Shown here in pieces: positions 31,708 through 44,267 of a stretch of DNA of 64,000 bases. A program made the position numbers and the translations under genes. The first letter of the stretch is position 1. Every line of letters starts with the position of its first letter. The stretch comes from Ostrinia nubilalis (taxonomy: Eukaryota; Arthropoda; Insecta; Lepidoptera; Crambidae). The stretch lies in NCBI RefSeq assembly GCF_963855985.1, contig NC_087091.1, positions 14,948,154-15,012,153 of the forward strand. The letters run 5' to 3'. Under the pieces are notes generated by a model. It saw only the letters and a program-made list of their open reading frames with translations, made no database searches and was not told the DNA's origin.

Positions 31708-34700
31708 TGATGGTTTACTATCTACGTAACAGTCGTAGAGTTTTAGATAAAAGGAATAAGAACTTTTTTCTGAAAGAAAAACCCAATAGTATTAGTAATA
31801 GGAAAATTTTTGATTTTCAGGTTTTTCATGATATTCTCAATGCCGCGATGCCGTAAAAACAAAATATACGTGAAAAATGAAAATGTGAAATATTGTATAA
31901 TACATACAACATATCAACGCAGTAAATACCAGTGAATAGAGTGGTTTTTCAGTCACATTTAACAGTTAAACGACTAACCTGAACGATTCAACGAAAACCA
32001 AGTCTGAAATTCAGACTTTTCCCGCAAAAAAATGTAGAGGCAAAACTCGGCGATGGATTCTAAACGTATGTAAGCATCACGGTTACCTTTCGCCATAGTT
32101 CGGAGGAGCTTCGCCCCGCTTCCCTCAGAGGGCAGCCTCAGTCCCTCCCGAGCCTCCGCGGAGACCGCACGTCTCTCTCGCGCCACCTAGTGCCGACAAA
32201 AAACAACAGTTGCATTTTTTATCAGTAAAAAACCGTGCTGTGTTTCACTTTTTGACTTACATTTGGATTTTTATCACCGTAAGTACCACTTTTTGTTATT
32301 ATTTTAGAAACAGGAGTGAAAGTCTGAAAGGGTTTAGGACTTAGGCTAGTCGAAAGGTAAATGAAGTCGGGTTCTGCTATGCGATACGTTTTAGATTTTA
32401 GCGGTATTAGTTACAGTACACAATACTTAGTAAAGCGTGATGGGAACGAATTTTAAATCGTTTTGTTAGACTTTATTGACTCTAGTAAGAGCATTCAGGC
32501 ACACAGTCATGTTTATTTACATAATAATTCAAACTTTATTATTATATTGCATGTAATAGAATAAAATACTTAATTACAAAGACTATGATGTGGAAGTGTT
32601 CTTTCACCAGTAAAATTTACATAAAATAACAAAAAATTGAATGAAAACTTTATTATAGGTACTCTGAATTCATCTGAATACCTTCGGGTAATTTAAAACA
32701 AAAAACTTTTTAATACAATCCCCAGCTAGTTTATAATAGGCAAGCGAGACAATTATTAATTATTCGCACGGTTAATTTATCGTTTTCCTCAGAAATTTTC
32801 AATTGCGCAAGTAATTGAATTTCAAACTTATCTCAAACGAATTAAACTTCTCAGGAGAAAGGCCCACTGTTTATAATATTTTGGTAACTCATACAGATTA
32901 CATCAATTTGACTGAACACTAAAGAGATTACGTCATAACAAACGTGAGAATTTGAACTGTGAATTAGTTGAGCAAGCGCATGTAATCTAGACTATTGTAT
33001 TGTAATTGTTATTCGACCCACAACGAAATCTAGGCAACATGAGGTATTTTTTTACAAATATTTTAATAAGCGTGCCATTACATTAATTACAATTAAAGTT
33101 TTTGCTAAATAACATTTACTTACTCAATCTGAAATAGAGAACCCAGATTGTTCGGTTCCAAGGTTACATACATTTAAACTTTAATTCAAATTTAGAGGCC
33201 TGCAGTGCATCTAGGCAATTGGGAAATGCCTACCTGGCAAACAATGATTTGATGACGAAAATTAGTTGTATGAAATAAAACAAAGACAGTTACTGAAATC
33301 TATCTTATGATAAACAAAACTGTCATTAAGATTTCTCAAAACCTTCTATAAGTACTTTAGAAGTGCGAGGCTAAATGGAACCTACTCTTTTGCTAAGTTA
33401 TCGCTTTTTAATGGCGAAGGAAAATCGTGAGAATGGCGAACGATTCATTAAAATTTTACATAAAGTATTAGTCCTATGTTTATTTCCACATCATAATCAC
33501 GATTCAGCCTCAACAGTGAGAATATTAACGATTATGAGAAGACAAAATAAGATTTAGAAGAAGACACATTTTTTTGTAAAAAAAAACGTACTATTTCAAA
33601 ATTTGCTTATCGCTACCAAAACAAGGCGAAGATTCATCGCCTTTCTCTAAAAGAAAACTAAAATAACTTCACAATAGCCTGTTTCATTCATCGAGGGGAC
33701 AGAAGGGAGGATAGGAAACCATACATTCATGTCAATCAACAAGATTACGTGTTAAGTGTTTTAAACAGATGTCACACTGAATAAAATTAAATGTAGTAGA
33801 GTCAATGATGAATGAATGCTGCGATCATTTAATATCATTCTATAGAAACGCAAAAAGTAAGTATAAAGTTCTGAAGCTAAACTGGGCAGATACGAGTTTA
33901 AATGAACCTTTGAAGGAGGAGTTTGTAACTTAACTGCGTTAGTATGTAGAGTTAGCGAAATTAAACAAAGTATGATTCATAACATACTAACTTTTAGCGA
34001 GTTTAGTGTGTTTCCCGCCTGCAAATTTCCCTAGTAGTAATGCATCTCTTGTTTTGCACACTAAACTATAATTTACTTCAATTACAATCATAGACTAACT
34101 GAAATGGTGATTCCTCCGATGGGAATCGTAGAAATTAACACTTGTATACATAATCAATCTACTGAGTCCAGATTCTGGGTTTAATTGATGTTAAAGGCAC
34201 TATGACATACCTACCAAATACTTTCCTCTATGACACTTTGGGTCAGCTGATTTGATACTGATTAGAAGAGGCAGAAGAAGCTCATTTGTCAGCATTTTAT
34301 GTTAATATTGATATAGTCAACTGCAGTGAAAACTTTACTTAATTTTAGCTAAATGATTGGTAAGATAGTTACATTTATAATTATTGGTAAAACAATGTAG
34401 CAAAATAGTTTCCCACAGTTATTTTATGTATCCCACATAAAGCAGCATAAGTTACACTTGCCACTTGAAACCATTGCGACACGTTTATTACTTGCAGTGA
34501 TCGCGTGTGTCATCATCGCAAATTATATCACCTTTTGCGTTGGTAATTTGTATATAAATAGTCTCTACTACATGCAGGTACTCGATACGAGTACAATGTT
34601 GAATGAGTTCTTTTCTTTTTTCGTTACGTTGACTATTGGTTCTAGCAACGAGTAGGTAACCTACTAATTGTAGTATCATGACAAATGCGTCTTTTACTGG

Positions 34701-35157
34701 ATTTTCTATTGTACTCTTTCCTATAATTCCTAATACTTACACTTACGGTTTGTGAATTGAATTTTTAAAGTTAAAAGGTTTTATTTAAGTAAAAAATAAA
34801 CTAAGCTAAATATCTCAATTCACAAATGTGGGGTTCAAATTGGCACTCACAAACTTAAACGCAATAAAATTGCTCTCTCAAGAAATACGTTTTAATCTAA
34901 CGTCAAAGTCTGAATAGTACTTTCTACGAATACGGTAACCTAATATCCAATACACAAGTTTCAACCTACTTTTCTATCTCACCACCCACTGCTGGGAATA
35001 AGCCTCGTTAGCGCTGCGCCACTTCTCACGCTGGTGAAATAGCGCAGCCATTTCTAAAACACATTCAATATCACGAATTTATGAGCATAATATCCTGAAA
35101 AATAAACTCAAGGAAACTTTCACGTATAGATAAGTTCTATTCCTGAAGTTTTACGCC
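31708..35157. other. AT-rich spacer apart from the island at 32096-32200
   Basis: No gene, RNA or transposon recognised. A plus-strand frame at 34458-34655 has a hydrophobic start (RLLLAVIACVIIANYITFCV) but no supporting coding bias. Confidence 0.5.
32096..32200 (-). promoter_or_regulatory. CpG-rich block with a start codon next to a splice donor
   Basis: A GC- and CpG-rich 100-bp island in AT-rich DNA. On the minus strand it leads to GAACTATGGCGAAAG|GTAACC at about 32100-32090, i.e. a possible short first coding exon (Met-Ala-Lys-Gly) with a donor. It does not match the phase needed by the exon at 26687-26714. No partner exon was found. Confidence 0.25.
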
Positions 35158-35287
35158 CGTATTCAGAAACATTACTAGGACTCACAGCGCGTGGACGCAC
35201 AGGGTGACACACGAACCAATCACAGAGCTCTATTCAACGCTGGGCCTTCGATTTGCTGCTTCACTTAAGCAAGCATCGTTTGTGAAT
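35158..35287. repeat. MITE family with CACCCTGTGCGTCCACGCG core, copy 2
   Basis: Reverse-complement relative to 16337-16443: GCGTGGACGCACAGGGTGAC, ACAGAGCTCTATTCAACGCT and CACTTAAGCAAGCATCGTTT. It is directly followed by a minus-strand SINE tail at 35301. Confidence 0.7.
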
Positions 35288-35300
35288 GAAATAAATTAAA

Positions 35301-35384
35301 CAAATAAATATCCTTGGACATTTTACACTATTACGCTTAGAAGCTAGACTAGAACTAGTCCCAAACTAAGCTAAGCTTGTACTA
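35301..35384 (-). mobile_element. 5'-truncated SINE tail
   Basis: The reverse complement gives GTACAAGCTTAGCTTAGTTT, GGGACTAG and AAAATGTCCAAGGATATTTA, the same ending as the full SINE at 40975-41224. The tRNA-related head is missing. Confidence 0.7.
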
Positions 35385-36732
35385 TGGGTACGACGTACGA
35401 GGACGACGTACGATGGGTAGACGACGGGAATACGGGAGTTAATTATTAGATGAGTAGAAACTCCACAAAGGGTAACTCTACATTGATTGTAAAGTTTAAC
35501 TTCACCTTCTGATGTGGGTCATAGAGACACGTCGGTAATTGAGATTGGAACAAGTTTTCAACTAGGTTAGCTTCTAGGAGCATCAAGAGGCTTGACTATT
35601 AAGTAAGAAAGATAATCTGTGATCGCTATGAGTTATGCAGACTCAAAATGAGTGATAGAGATCAATTCGTGTGATAGCAAGAGAGAGTTATGAGAAGTCA
35701 TTGTTCTGCTGGTATCATCTATTATATTCTAATCTATAGACACTTACTAGAAAATAGGTAAAAGTAATATAAAGACGTGTAAGTTTGAAACTTGAATGAA
35801 CTATGAAGAAAATCGATCGAAAATTTTCCTTCGCTGAATGTCACTTTAGGATACGTGTTGCTTTAAACTACGATACAAAGAAAATTCTAAGATATTTCGT
35901 TTCTAGCTATAGATTGTAGTCCCATCTAAAGCATTTTTCATTCTCACTTGACAGTAATCCTGGGCTGATGGATGTAGCTTCAATTTTCCAAAAGATTTGC
36001 AAAGATAAGTCTAAGGATTTCCAGTAAAAAGAAAATTCTATAGAAAAGGTCACCCTCGGTTTTGTAAGGGCGGACGCATTTACGTTTCAAACTGCTTTCT
36101 CCCAGTCTTACAATCATTTTGGTACTTAGATAGGTACTATCTGAAAAAGTTATTAAAATGCTTTCAACTTTATTCTGTCATACAAATAACAGTTTATTGA
36201 ATGCAAATAATAAATCAAGTTAGCGATGCAAAACAAATATAGGTTAAGCTTTAAAAAGGCAAAAAGCAAGGGCAAAAAAGTGATTTTAAAATAAAATTGA
36301 TCCTGTCGTGGCTAAACGGAATCCGCGAGAGCCAAAGAAGAAAAAAAAAATTGACGTCACATTACCCAAAAAGTTTGCCGCCAAAATGCAAGTGCATCGG
36401 TTGCATTAACTACGCCTTTGTTTGCCAATTGGTTCGTTGACACACGGACGGACACGTCGCAGCTCATGTTAATCGGCACACGGTCCAGAATATTAATTAA
36501 AAAACACGTTCACGACGCACATTATTAAATCTGTTGAAGTGTACAACTAATTAACAGGCAATATGTATACTATGGCAGACTCGGAATGCTTATTTTGTTT
36601 AGTTAGATGTAAATCTAATAATAATTCAAAAATACTACGCAACTTGACCACGGCATAGTAATGTAAAGAAGCTGGATCATAAAAAACTGTAAATTAAATT
36701 ATAAGGTGAGAATTTTGAAAAAATAAATTCAA
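35385..36732. other. AT-rich spacer
   Basis: Nothing recognised. A short GACGTACGA repeat (ACGACGTACGAGGACGACGT) lies near 35389-35415. Confidence 0.5.
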
Positions 36733-36950
36733 AACCAAACTGTGGAATGGACTGTCGTCTGCGGTGTTTCCGGACGGATACGACCTGCAAGCTTTCAAGA
36801 GGAGAGCGTATCTTTACCTTAAAGGCCGGCAACGCACCTGTAACGCCCCTGGGTCTGCGGGTGTCTATGGGCGACGGTAATCACTTACCATCAGGTGATC
36901 CGTCTGCTCGTTTGCCTCCTATCACATAAAAAAAAAAAAAAAAAAAAAAA
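36733..36950 (+). mobile_element. CR1-type LINE 3' end, plus-strand copy
   Basis: AACCAAACTGTGGAATGGAC onward is nearly identical to the reverse complement of 24511-24710, and ends in a 24-bp A run at 36927-36950. Only the last ~45 codons (WNGLSSAVFPDGYDLQAFKR-like) and the 3' UTR remain. Confidence 0.85.
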
Positions 36951-37629
36951 CTTCGTTTTCTGGTTTTGTGAAAAACACCGTTTTAAAAACCATAAATACA
37001 TATTTGGAATAAGCTTAAAGCAGCGCGACCAGAAGAATCCGACTGGTTTTTAGTGGGTAGGCCGTGCCCTTCTGGCAGAGAGAGCCCCACTGCCATTGGT
37101 TTAGTCCGTTTGGTCCCCTTAGAAAAGTAGGAATTACTTATTTTTTGTTTAAAGGGTAACTCTACCAAAAATATTTTGTTTACAACCCGAAGAAAACATT
37201 GTTAAGATATTGGCTTAACAAAGTAAAAACAAAAACTGCCACAACTAATAAATAAGTAATTTGTAAAATCCTGAGCTAATTTCGAAACCAATAATGCTAA
37301 GAGGTCAAATATGACACTTAATGATAATTATGCAATTTCTTTTCTAATGTTTATTTTTAATGCAATTTGCAAGCCAAATCACGTTTTATCGTAAACATCA
37401 TTATACGTCTAGTATACAATAATAGACAACATTGTAGACTGCATAGGGCCTTGGCTACTGCAATAACATCGTTATAATGTTTATCTATATCTGACATCAC
37501 TCAGGGAAGTGATATTGGATACTTGTTTTACGGTTATACTTCAGCCCCTTAGATCAAATAAGGTTTTATTTTTATTGGTTCAGTAATGATAGTCGAAGGC
37601 TACTCTATTTTTGTACGCTAATAATGTAT
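36951..37629. other. AT-rich spacer
   Basis: No feature recognised beyond low-complexity AT sequence. Confidence 0.5.
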
Positions 37630-37708
37630 TATATCGAACGCACAGTGTTGAATATCTATGTGATTAGCTCGTGTGTCACCCTGTGCGTCCATGCGTACTG
37701 TGAGACCT
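37630..37708. repeat. MITE family with CACCCTGTGCGTCCACGCG core, copy 3
   Basis: ATCGAACGCACAGTGTTGAA and CTCGTGTGTCACCCTGTGCG match copy 1 (16337-16443) in the same orientation; partial and diverged. Confidence 0.6.
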
Positions 37709-37726
37709 GATAGTAAAATTTTATAT

Positions 37727-37800
37727 TATAATTGGCAAATTTGTGAAAATTGTGTTTGTATAATTATACAAACACAATTTTCACAAATTTGCCAATTATA
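37727..37800. repeat. Perfect 74-bp palindrome without spacer
   Basis: TATAATTGGCAAATTTGTGA continuing to GTTTGTATAA (37727-37763) is exactly reverse-complemented at 37764-37800. Arms of 37 bp, no spacer and no mismatch. It begins about 20 bp after MITE copy 3. Confidence 0.95.
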
Positions 37801-39050
37801 ATTGGCGATAGGAAGTCCACCGGGTCACCTAGTGTGTAATAAAATAAGTTAATAAAATTTATGATATTATTTTTAATAAAATTTTTGTATTGTTTCAGTC
37901 ATCAGTTCTTGATATTGTTTGTCGCTGATTAATTAAATGTTTTATCATTTCATTTTCTTTATCATAAGTTGAGAAGTACTCTCGTTTCTGCACTAAATCA
38001 TTTGATATTTGGAATCGCACTATGGTGCAACGCGCAACCGTCTCGGCGCTTCGTTGCATTGCCGATGCAACCATGCAACCCAGCGCAACCATGCAACGCA
38101 ACCCGACCGCGGTCCCCCGACCATGAACTAGTGATGTGCAATTATTACTGTTATAATTATAGGTTCTATTTATATTATTATGTCTGTAGATACATGCTTT
38201 TGCCTTGTAGTATAAATAAGTTTATTTCCGTAAATATACTCGTAGTTATCAGACCAGTACGAGTACCATGTCGTGAAGAAATTAAAATAATTGTATGCGT
38301 TTCCATCTAGCTTTAAGAACTCTCCCTTGCCAATATGAGTAAGTAAAACTAAATTAATTCGTGAATTATTCAGTCTTTTCGTTAATTATTGTTCTTGTAT
38401 GCAAAAAATATAGGCATTCTGGTTGAATTCTGTCATTTCAGTAAGCATAGAGATATGTGTAGGTATCTGCGAGTATTTATAGGTAGCGGTAGAGCCATGT
38501 AACCCTTTTTGTAAATAGAAACTAATGTAAAGACTACATACATCAAGCTGAACTTTGTTGCATCTTATGCCGTCGCAACAAATACCTTTAACTATTCTGT
38601 AACAGCGACTGTGCCTAGATATGTGCCTAGATTCTAGACCGATATTGACACTCATCAGTAATAATAACTGCGGTTCTCATGGCGAAGGCTTCGGGCGTGA
38701 GCTTACACGATTCGCGGCCGCATCGATAAACCGGTCCTAGCTTTGGATTTAATTTTCTTTGTGTATAAATGATTCAATTCAACCAGCTACACGCATAAAT
38801 CGCCTAAATCAAAAAGCAGGTTTACCTAAATGCACTTTAACGATTAATTAAAATTATTTGAGCCGTAATTTTATCTGATCACAAGATTTGGTCCCTAGGT
38901 ACTTCATATTCCTTTATCAATATCACTTATCTATATCAATAACCTGTTAATACAAACAACCTGTTTTCAAACTCTTCTAAACCGTTTTGTTTTGTTTCCA
39001 CGGGACAGTAAAACCATCGCAGTCTCAGATTCAGAAAACCGGGATCGGCT
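37801..39050. other. Spacer with a short TGCAACC repeat patch
   Basis: Between about 38020 and 38110 the word ATGCAACC / GCGCAACC recurs seven or more times in an otherwise AT-rich region, a small decayed minisatellite. The rest shows no recognised feature. Confidence 0.5.
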
Positions 39051-39090
39051 TATAAATAATCCCCTCGTTTTCCAATCACTCCAGTGAGCC
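39051..39090 (+). promoter_or_regulatory. Candidate TATA promoter with initiator
   Basis: TATAAATA at 39051-39058, then TCCAGTGAG with the likely start A at 39083, 32 bp after the first T. CCAGTG is close to the arthropod initiator TCAGTY and the spacing is right. Downstream sequence (GAACTCGTGCACTTTCTATC, AAAGTGAAATTAACAATAG) has the look of an insect 5' UTR, but no coding exon was found before the window ends. Confidence 0.4.
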
Positions 39091-40974
39091 AGAGAACTCG
39101 TGCACTTTCTATCACACGGAAGCCTAACTAAATCGGCTCTAAAAGTGAAATTAACAATAGTTTTAACTTTCCTAACTAACGAGCCAGTTTATTGCTTATT
39201 CTTAAACGTTCACGTGACATTAGTATGAGTTAGTATAACCGTTTCCGTCAAGTAACGATTGGAAATAACGACTTTTAGGTTTGTTGGTGGTTAAAATAAT
39301 TTATGGTGACATGTTTGTGTCTGGAATTGTTTACTATTAAATCTAAACGTTACTAAAATATTGATTTGTTAGTATACTTCCATCAATGTGTGTCTCTCTC
39401 TCTGTAGGTATCTAGTCTCTGTTTAGTTTTGAACTAGAATAACCCTATTTTGGTAGGGTTAATATTTTGTGTAAGTTAAATAAAACCGTTACTTATTCAA
39501 ATACCCTATTCACAGGGATTTACCAGAGGATAAGGTGTCTTACTAAAGAGATATAGAAACTGTGGTGCAATATAGTTTAATTATATGCTTTTTCACGCTA
39601 ATCTAATTCAGGGATAAATTGCAGGTTTAAATCTAAAAGTCTATGAGTGAATAATTATTCAAACCATTTTACTATTTATAAGTATAGGAAAAGTCAGGGA
39701 CATAGACGATTTTCTTTTATGTAGGGTTTTGTTAAGATAGTTATTATGTCTTTACACTGAGGCAATTTCCCAGATCGAAGTATTTTCAACTTTTGTTTAA
39801 AATAATAAATAAGCACAACAATAAAACTACAGCAAGATAGCCAAACTAATGTGCCACAACACATAAAATCCTGCATAATAGTCGCCAAGTTCGCATGGCA
39901 TCATCTGAAATAGGTCTGCGGTTGGTCGAATCAAAACCGGTTCTCTTAGCGGACTTATTACGACATAGCGACCGCGACTGGTCGCTATCAAACTTGGCAA
40001 ACTCTTTGTAAACAGTACAAAGCTTGATAGAGACTGGTGCATCTGGTGCCGATCGCAATACGTAGCTCGTTGCGGGCTGTTCGTTTGAACAACTGCAAGC
40101 GAGCTAACATGTCGGCAAGGATGACACATTTAAAAAAATAATGGCAAAAGATTAAACTTTGAGATTTTTTGGGCACAAAATCATTTACTGGTTTTTGAGA
40201 TAGCTGTAATGGTCAAGATAAACGGGTAAAGTCTTATCTTGTAACTACCAAAACATTTTTCTTAGTCATGTGTCCTGATTGTAACTTTAAAGTAACCTAA
40301 AAGGGTTAACCTGAAGTTAACAATGGTACCTATTCAGTAAAATCGCAGTTAATATCACCGTGGTTTCATTAAGTACCTAACTACTCCTAGGTTTAGATGA
40401 TGTTGATTGATAAGCTCGTTTCTTTTTATTTTTTTCATCAGTTGCTAGTGTTGCTATATTGGATAAATATGTAGTTTATCTGGATGCAGCAGGCAACCCT
40501 ACGCCCACGGTGCGTCACATTGCTATTATGTTCCTCACAAAGCCATCGGATCCAACTCTCCTGAACAACACTTTAGAATATTAATTATTTACCATTTTAC
40601 GTCATTACGACTATTGTATGAAAAAGTCGCAAATAATAGTCGCTTCCTGTCAACTGCATCTGTCTAAAGTCTAGACATTTCTCGAGAACAAAGTGCATTG
40701 TATGTTTATTACCTAGTGTTTAGAAAGTAGAATAACGAACTTGAGACACAGGTTACCTAAATTATGGTACAAAAGGTTTAGTTTAAATTGATGTATATTT
40801 GAGAGTGTTTGAATTCGATGCTGAAAAATCTAAGGTCTGTAATAAGTTTAATCCATTCTGTCTTTTAAATAATACCAAAAATCTCAAGCTAGTCTTGAAA
40901 TTGAGTCGAGTTTTCAGCTTCGTCGTTCTGTAATACCGAAGAAAGTGTTAATTACAATTAATTACGATATTGTC
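39091..40974. other. AT-rich spacer
   Basis: Short open frames on the minus strand between 39694 and 40176 show no domain. No repeat recognised. Confidence 0.5.
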
Positions 40975-41224
40975 GGCCGTTTGGTGTAGTGTTTCAGAAC
41001 GGACTACTATGCCAAGAGGGGGACCTCTTCGGCCCGGGAGGGTTCGATTCCCGGGCAGAAATTGGAAAGATGAATTTTAATTTCTGTGACGGGTCTGGGT
41101 GTTTTCTATGTATAATATGTATGAAAAAAAAAAACAGTATGTTTATATCCGTTGTCTAGTACAAGCTTTGCTTAGTTTGGGGCTAGTGGCGCAGTGTAAA
41201 ATGTCCAAGGATATTTATTTATAC
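40975..41224 (+). mobile_element. tRNA-derived SINE
   Basis: Starts GGCCGTTTGGTGTAGTGTTT, which contains a pol III A-box-like word, followed at 41041-41051 by the B box GGTTCGATTCC. The body is a GGGTCTGGGTGTTTTCTATG region, and the tail CAAGCTTTGCTTAGTTTGGG then AAAATGTCCAAGGATATTTA. The tail is shared by the fragment at 35301-35384. It has no acceptor-stem pairing, so it is a SINE rather than a tRNA gene. Confidence 0.85.
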
Positions 41225-43404
41225 ATATTTTTTATTAAAACCACTCTACAAAATAAGGCCGGGTCAATAATTCATTTTTTTTTTGGTCTGTTTGAAATCC
41301 GTTTGCTTATTTTTGTGTCCATGCATCCTAAAAGTGCTTCCAAAAGCAACTGAACTTTCGACCCACGCAAACGCCTTCGGCATCGCACTTGAATATTTTA
41401 ACAATCTGCACCGAATTAAGTTAAAAACAAAGCGTGATTTCATGTGCTATGAGCAGGTTCTGTATAAAACTGTTAATAAGCAAGTAAATTAATTTCAACA
41501 TTGTAAATTGTTTAAATGGCAAATTAATTAGATAATGAGTATTTAACAAGTTTTTGCATTAGCAAAAATACAGTGTCCAAAAATAATTAAGAGCGAATAC
41601 GGAACTCATGTCGAGAGATAATAGAATAAATAAAATAAAATAAGACTTTGTTTTTAATAGTTTAACATGCTCATAATTGCTTTATCATGGTTTTTAATTA
41701 TGCGAATAAAGTCCAAATGGTAGAATTAATTTAGACGGATAGCTAAAGATGTGGTTTTAATGCATACGTAAAAAACTTCACAAACTGCAACTTAAATTGC
41801 AGAGATATTGAGTAAGAACACAATATAAGACTTAATTCTTAATTTCATAGCGCAGTTAACATTACTATGACACCATATAATTAAAAAATCCCATGGATCT
41901 CTAAATCAGAACGAATTTTGCGGACTAACTATTGAATCTAAACGATTATTCTCACGGTCAGCCATGATGACACATGTTACATGTTTTGGTGTTGTCTTCA
42001 TTTCGAGCCATGTTAAAACAATAAAATGCCAATTTAAAGACCCACCGTTGCTACTAGTTACGAAATAGTTATCATATTTAAGACTACTTTTGTTCGCGGC
42101 TTTGAGTTGAGCTTCTATTAAAAAAAAGCCATGAAAGCTGCTTGTGACATTGTGCTATCTATTGAACTAGAAAGGGATAGTAATTACCAAATAACTGAAA
42201 TATCAAAATGCACACATAATAACCTTTCTGCATAATAATAGCAGTATGAAAGAAAACAGCCCGAGGAATTTTCCGGGAAATAGGAGCTGGGAAATGCTGC
42301 CAATCCTGCTGTATTTTCCCAATTTGCACAAAAGATGTGGAAATATTTTTTGGAGCAGAAATGAGAGCTTGGAACACATTTTTCTACTCAAAACCGGGAA
42401 ATACCAACGAGGGATTGAAAACAAGGAAAAATACCGTCTTCAATATTTTGGATTCTTGATTAAAAACTAAAATATTAAAGGCGTCATCGTAGTCTCTAAC
42501 CCATAACAATATTAAGTAAAGTATTTCACTTGCCCTGGGACTTAATAAAGATAAAGTAAATATCTTCTACGTTATAAGTATCTAATAAATTAGTAGAAAG
42601 TAAAACCACAGATCAAAACTGTTGTAACTGTTGATCTTAACAAACAGCGAGTGTTATCTAGCTGACAAAAGTGTCAGCCATTGACAAATTAATAACAATA
42701 GATAATAGAAAGTTGGAAGCCCCTCAACATCGTCGTCATTCAATGGGGAGTCGATTAATTAATAGATTAATTGTGTGTTCAAGTTGCCGCGCCTATACTT
42801 AACTGACGAATTAATCTTTGGTCAGTGATGGGTCACGGCACATCAAGTTCTTTCATTCAAAGTAACATCTAAAGTAATGGTATTAGGGGTGATATTGTAA
42901 AATGCAGAGTCTGGATTGCTGCTCACGGTAGATATATGAATTCAGAGGTAGAGTCCAAAGTTCTCCCTCTCTGATATTTATTAACTTAACTATGAAACCT
43001 TCTATGGTAGTCTATGAATACAGTTGTGTATTAGTATGTAGGTGTAAATCTAGAAATCTAGTATTAGCCATAATTATCCTCAAAATCTGTGCATATGTAT
43101 AATCTTTACTAAAGCAAGATACTAAACTTGTACCTACCAAAATCTAAATTTAGTTTAACATTCGAATTATTTTTATAAAACGGGTATCCACTCGTAGCTG
43201 TATTTGGATAGCGACCTTCTTTTTTCAGGTTTGTTTTGCAAACTACAGTATCAGATAAGGTTATTAGGCTAATGCATTTTGAATAATAATTAACTTAAAA
43301 TACTTATTTATTTTTTAATTGGCCTGCACGGCTTGTGCATTGCCATGACGGAGATAAGGTTGGGAAACGGATTGTAGAGAAGTACCGGGATTATAAAATA
43401 CATA
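41225..43404. other. AT-rich spacer
   Basis: No gene or element recognised. Overlapping frames around 42159-42470 on both strands reflect lack of stops, not coding signal. Confidence 0.5.
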
Positions 43405-43666
43405 CTACGAGTCTTCCAGTGACTTGGCCTGTCGAATTGAATTTTGGCGCCTGATTGAATTTTTAAATATTTTTTCTTCCAGCAACTTCCACTAAACTCT
43501 AAGATTCTAGAGTAGATTTTTGTTGATTATTTGGTGTTTAATTTACTAATAAAACAGTAAAGTTGGGTCCAACTGCCGGAAGAAAGAATATTTAAAAAAT
43601 TCAAACAGGCGCGCGGCGACTTGTCCCGTGGACCAAGCTAAAAGTAGCAGTCGCTGGAAGACTCGA
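43405..43666. repeat. Diverged inverted repeat, ~85-100-bp arms
   Basis: Left arm 43405-43491 (CGAGTCTTCCAGTGACT ... GCCTGATTGAATTTTTAAAT then ATTTTTTCTTCCAGCAACTT) pairs with the right arm 43563-43666, which reads in reverse complement CGAGTCTTCCAGCGACT, GCGCGCCTGTTTGAATTTTT and TATTCTTTCTTCCGGCAGTT. Arms differ by indels, so this is older than the perfect palindromes. Confidence 0.7.
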
Positions 43667-44151
43667 ATTGTGGAGTAGGTATAAGTTGTATAATTGAGAA
43701 TGTAGGGCGATCTGTTATACAAGGGATAGCGTTGCACAAAACGATCGCAGGCTTTCGCAACATGTTTGTTTGTGTGTTTATTGTCTGCGGAGTGCGAACC
43801 GGTCTCGGTGAGCGCGCTCGATAGAGCCACAAGCCACAAAAGGTGAGGCTTCAGTAGGTACCTACGAGACTAATCCCACCACTGCAACTCTTGTTTAGCC
43901 AGGATCTATATTGGGCCTGCAATGAAACCCAACCAGTGAAGTTCGAGTCGCCCCGAGGATAGCTTACTGACTTTTCACATGACATTCAGACTGTGTTTTA
44001 TTGCAAAATACATTTTGCTAAGATTTGTGACAACTTCCGAAGTGTTGTCAATTTTCAGGAAAATAGTTTTCCTCGTTTACACTTGTGAATTACTAGCGAT
44101 ATCTCCTACTCACAACTTTAGTTGTTGTTTTTAGTGCCTTTAGGTGATTAA
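43667..44151. other. Spacer with a coding-like minus-strand patch
   Basis: Around 43700-43840 the minus strand has AAACAAACATGTTGCG, a good insect start context, opening a 41-codon frame (MLRKPAIVLCNAIPC and onward) and, in another frame, MWLVALSSALTETGSHSADN. Neither is recognised and both run into the inverted repeat. Confidence 0.3.
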
Positions 44152-44267
44152 TGTCCGTTTTCACCATCAATTCCTAATTTTTAAGTGACCCCTATGTAAA
44201 CAAAATTTCTGTTATTTGTTACCATAGGGGTCACTTAAAAATCAGGGATTGATGGTGAAAACAGGCA
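44152..44267. repeat. MITE (AATTTTTAAGTGACCCCTATG family), intact copy
   Basis: Left arm TGTCCGTTTTCACCATCAAT then CCTAATTTTTAAGTGACCCC is mirrored by GGGGTCACTTAAAAATCAGG then GATTGATGGTGAAAACAGGC. About 48-bp arms around a 25-bp centre. A rearranged relative is at 26499-26619. Confidence 0.88.

Noticed and set aside
34458..34655. Plus-strand frame with hydrophobic start resembling a signal peptide
   Set aside because: AT-rich chance hydrophobicity; codons show no bias and no promoter, acceptor or domain supports it.
40975..41060. Possible tRNA gene (B box present)
   Set aside because: No cloverleaf or acceptor stem, and a SINE body with shared tail follows.
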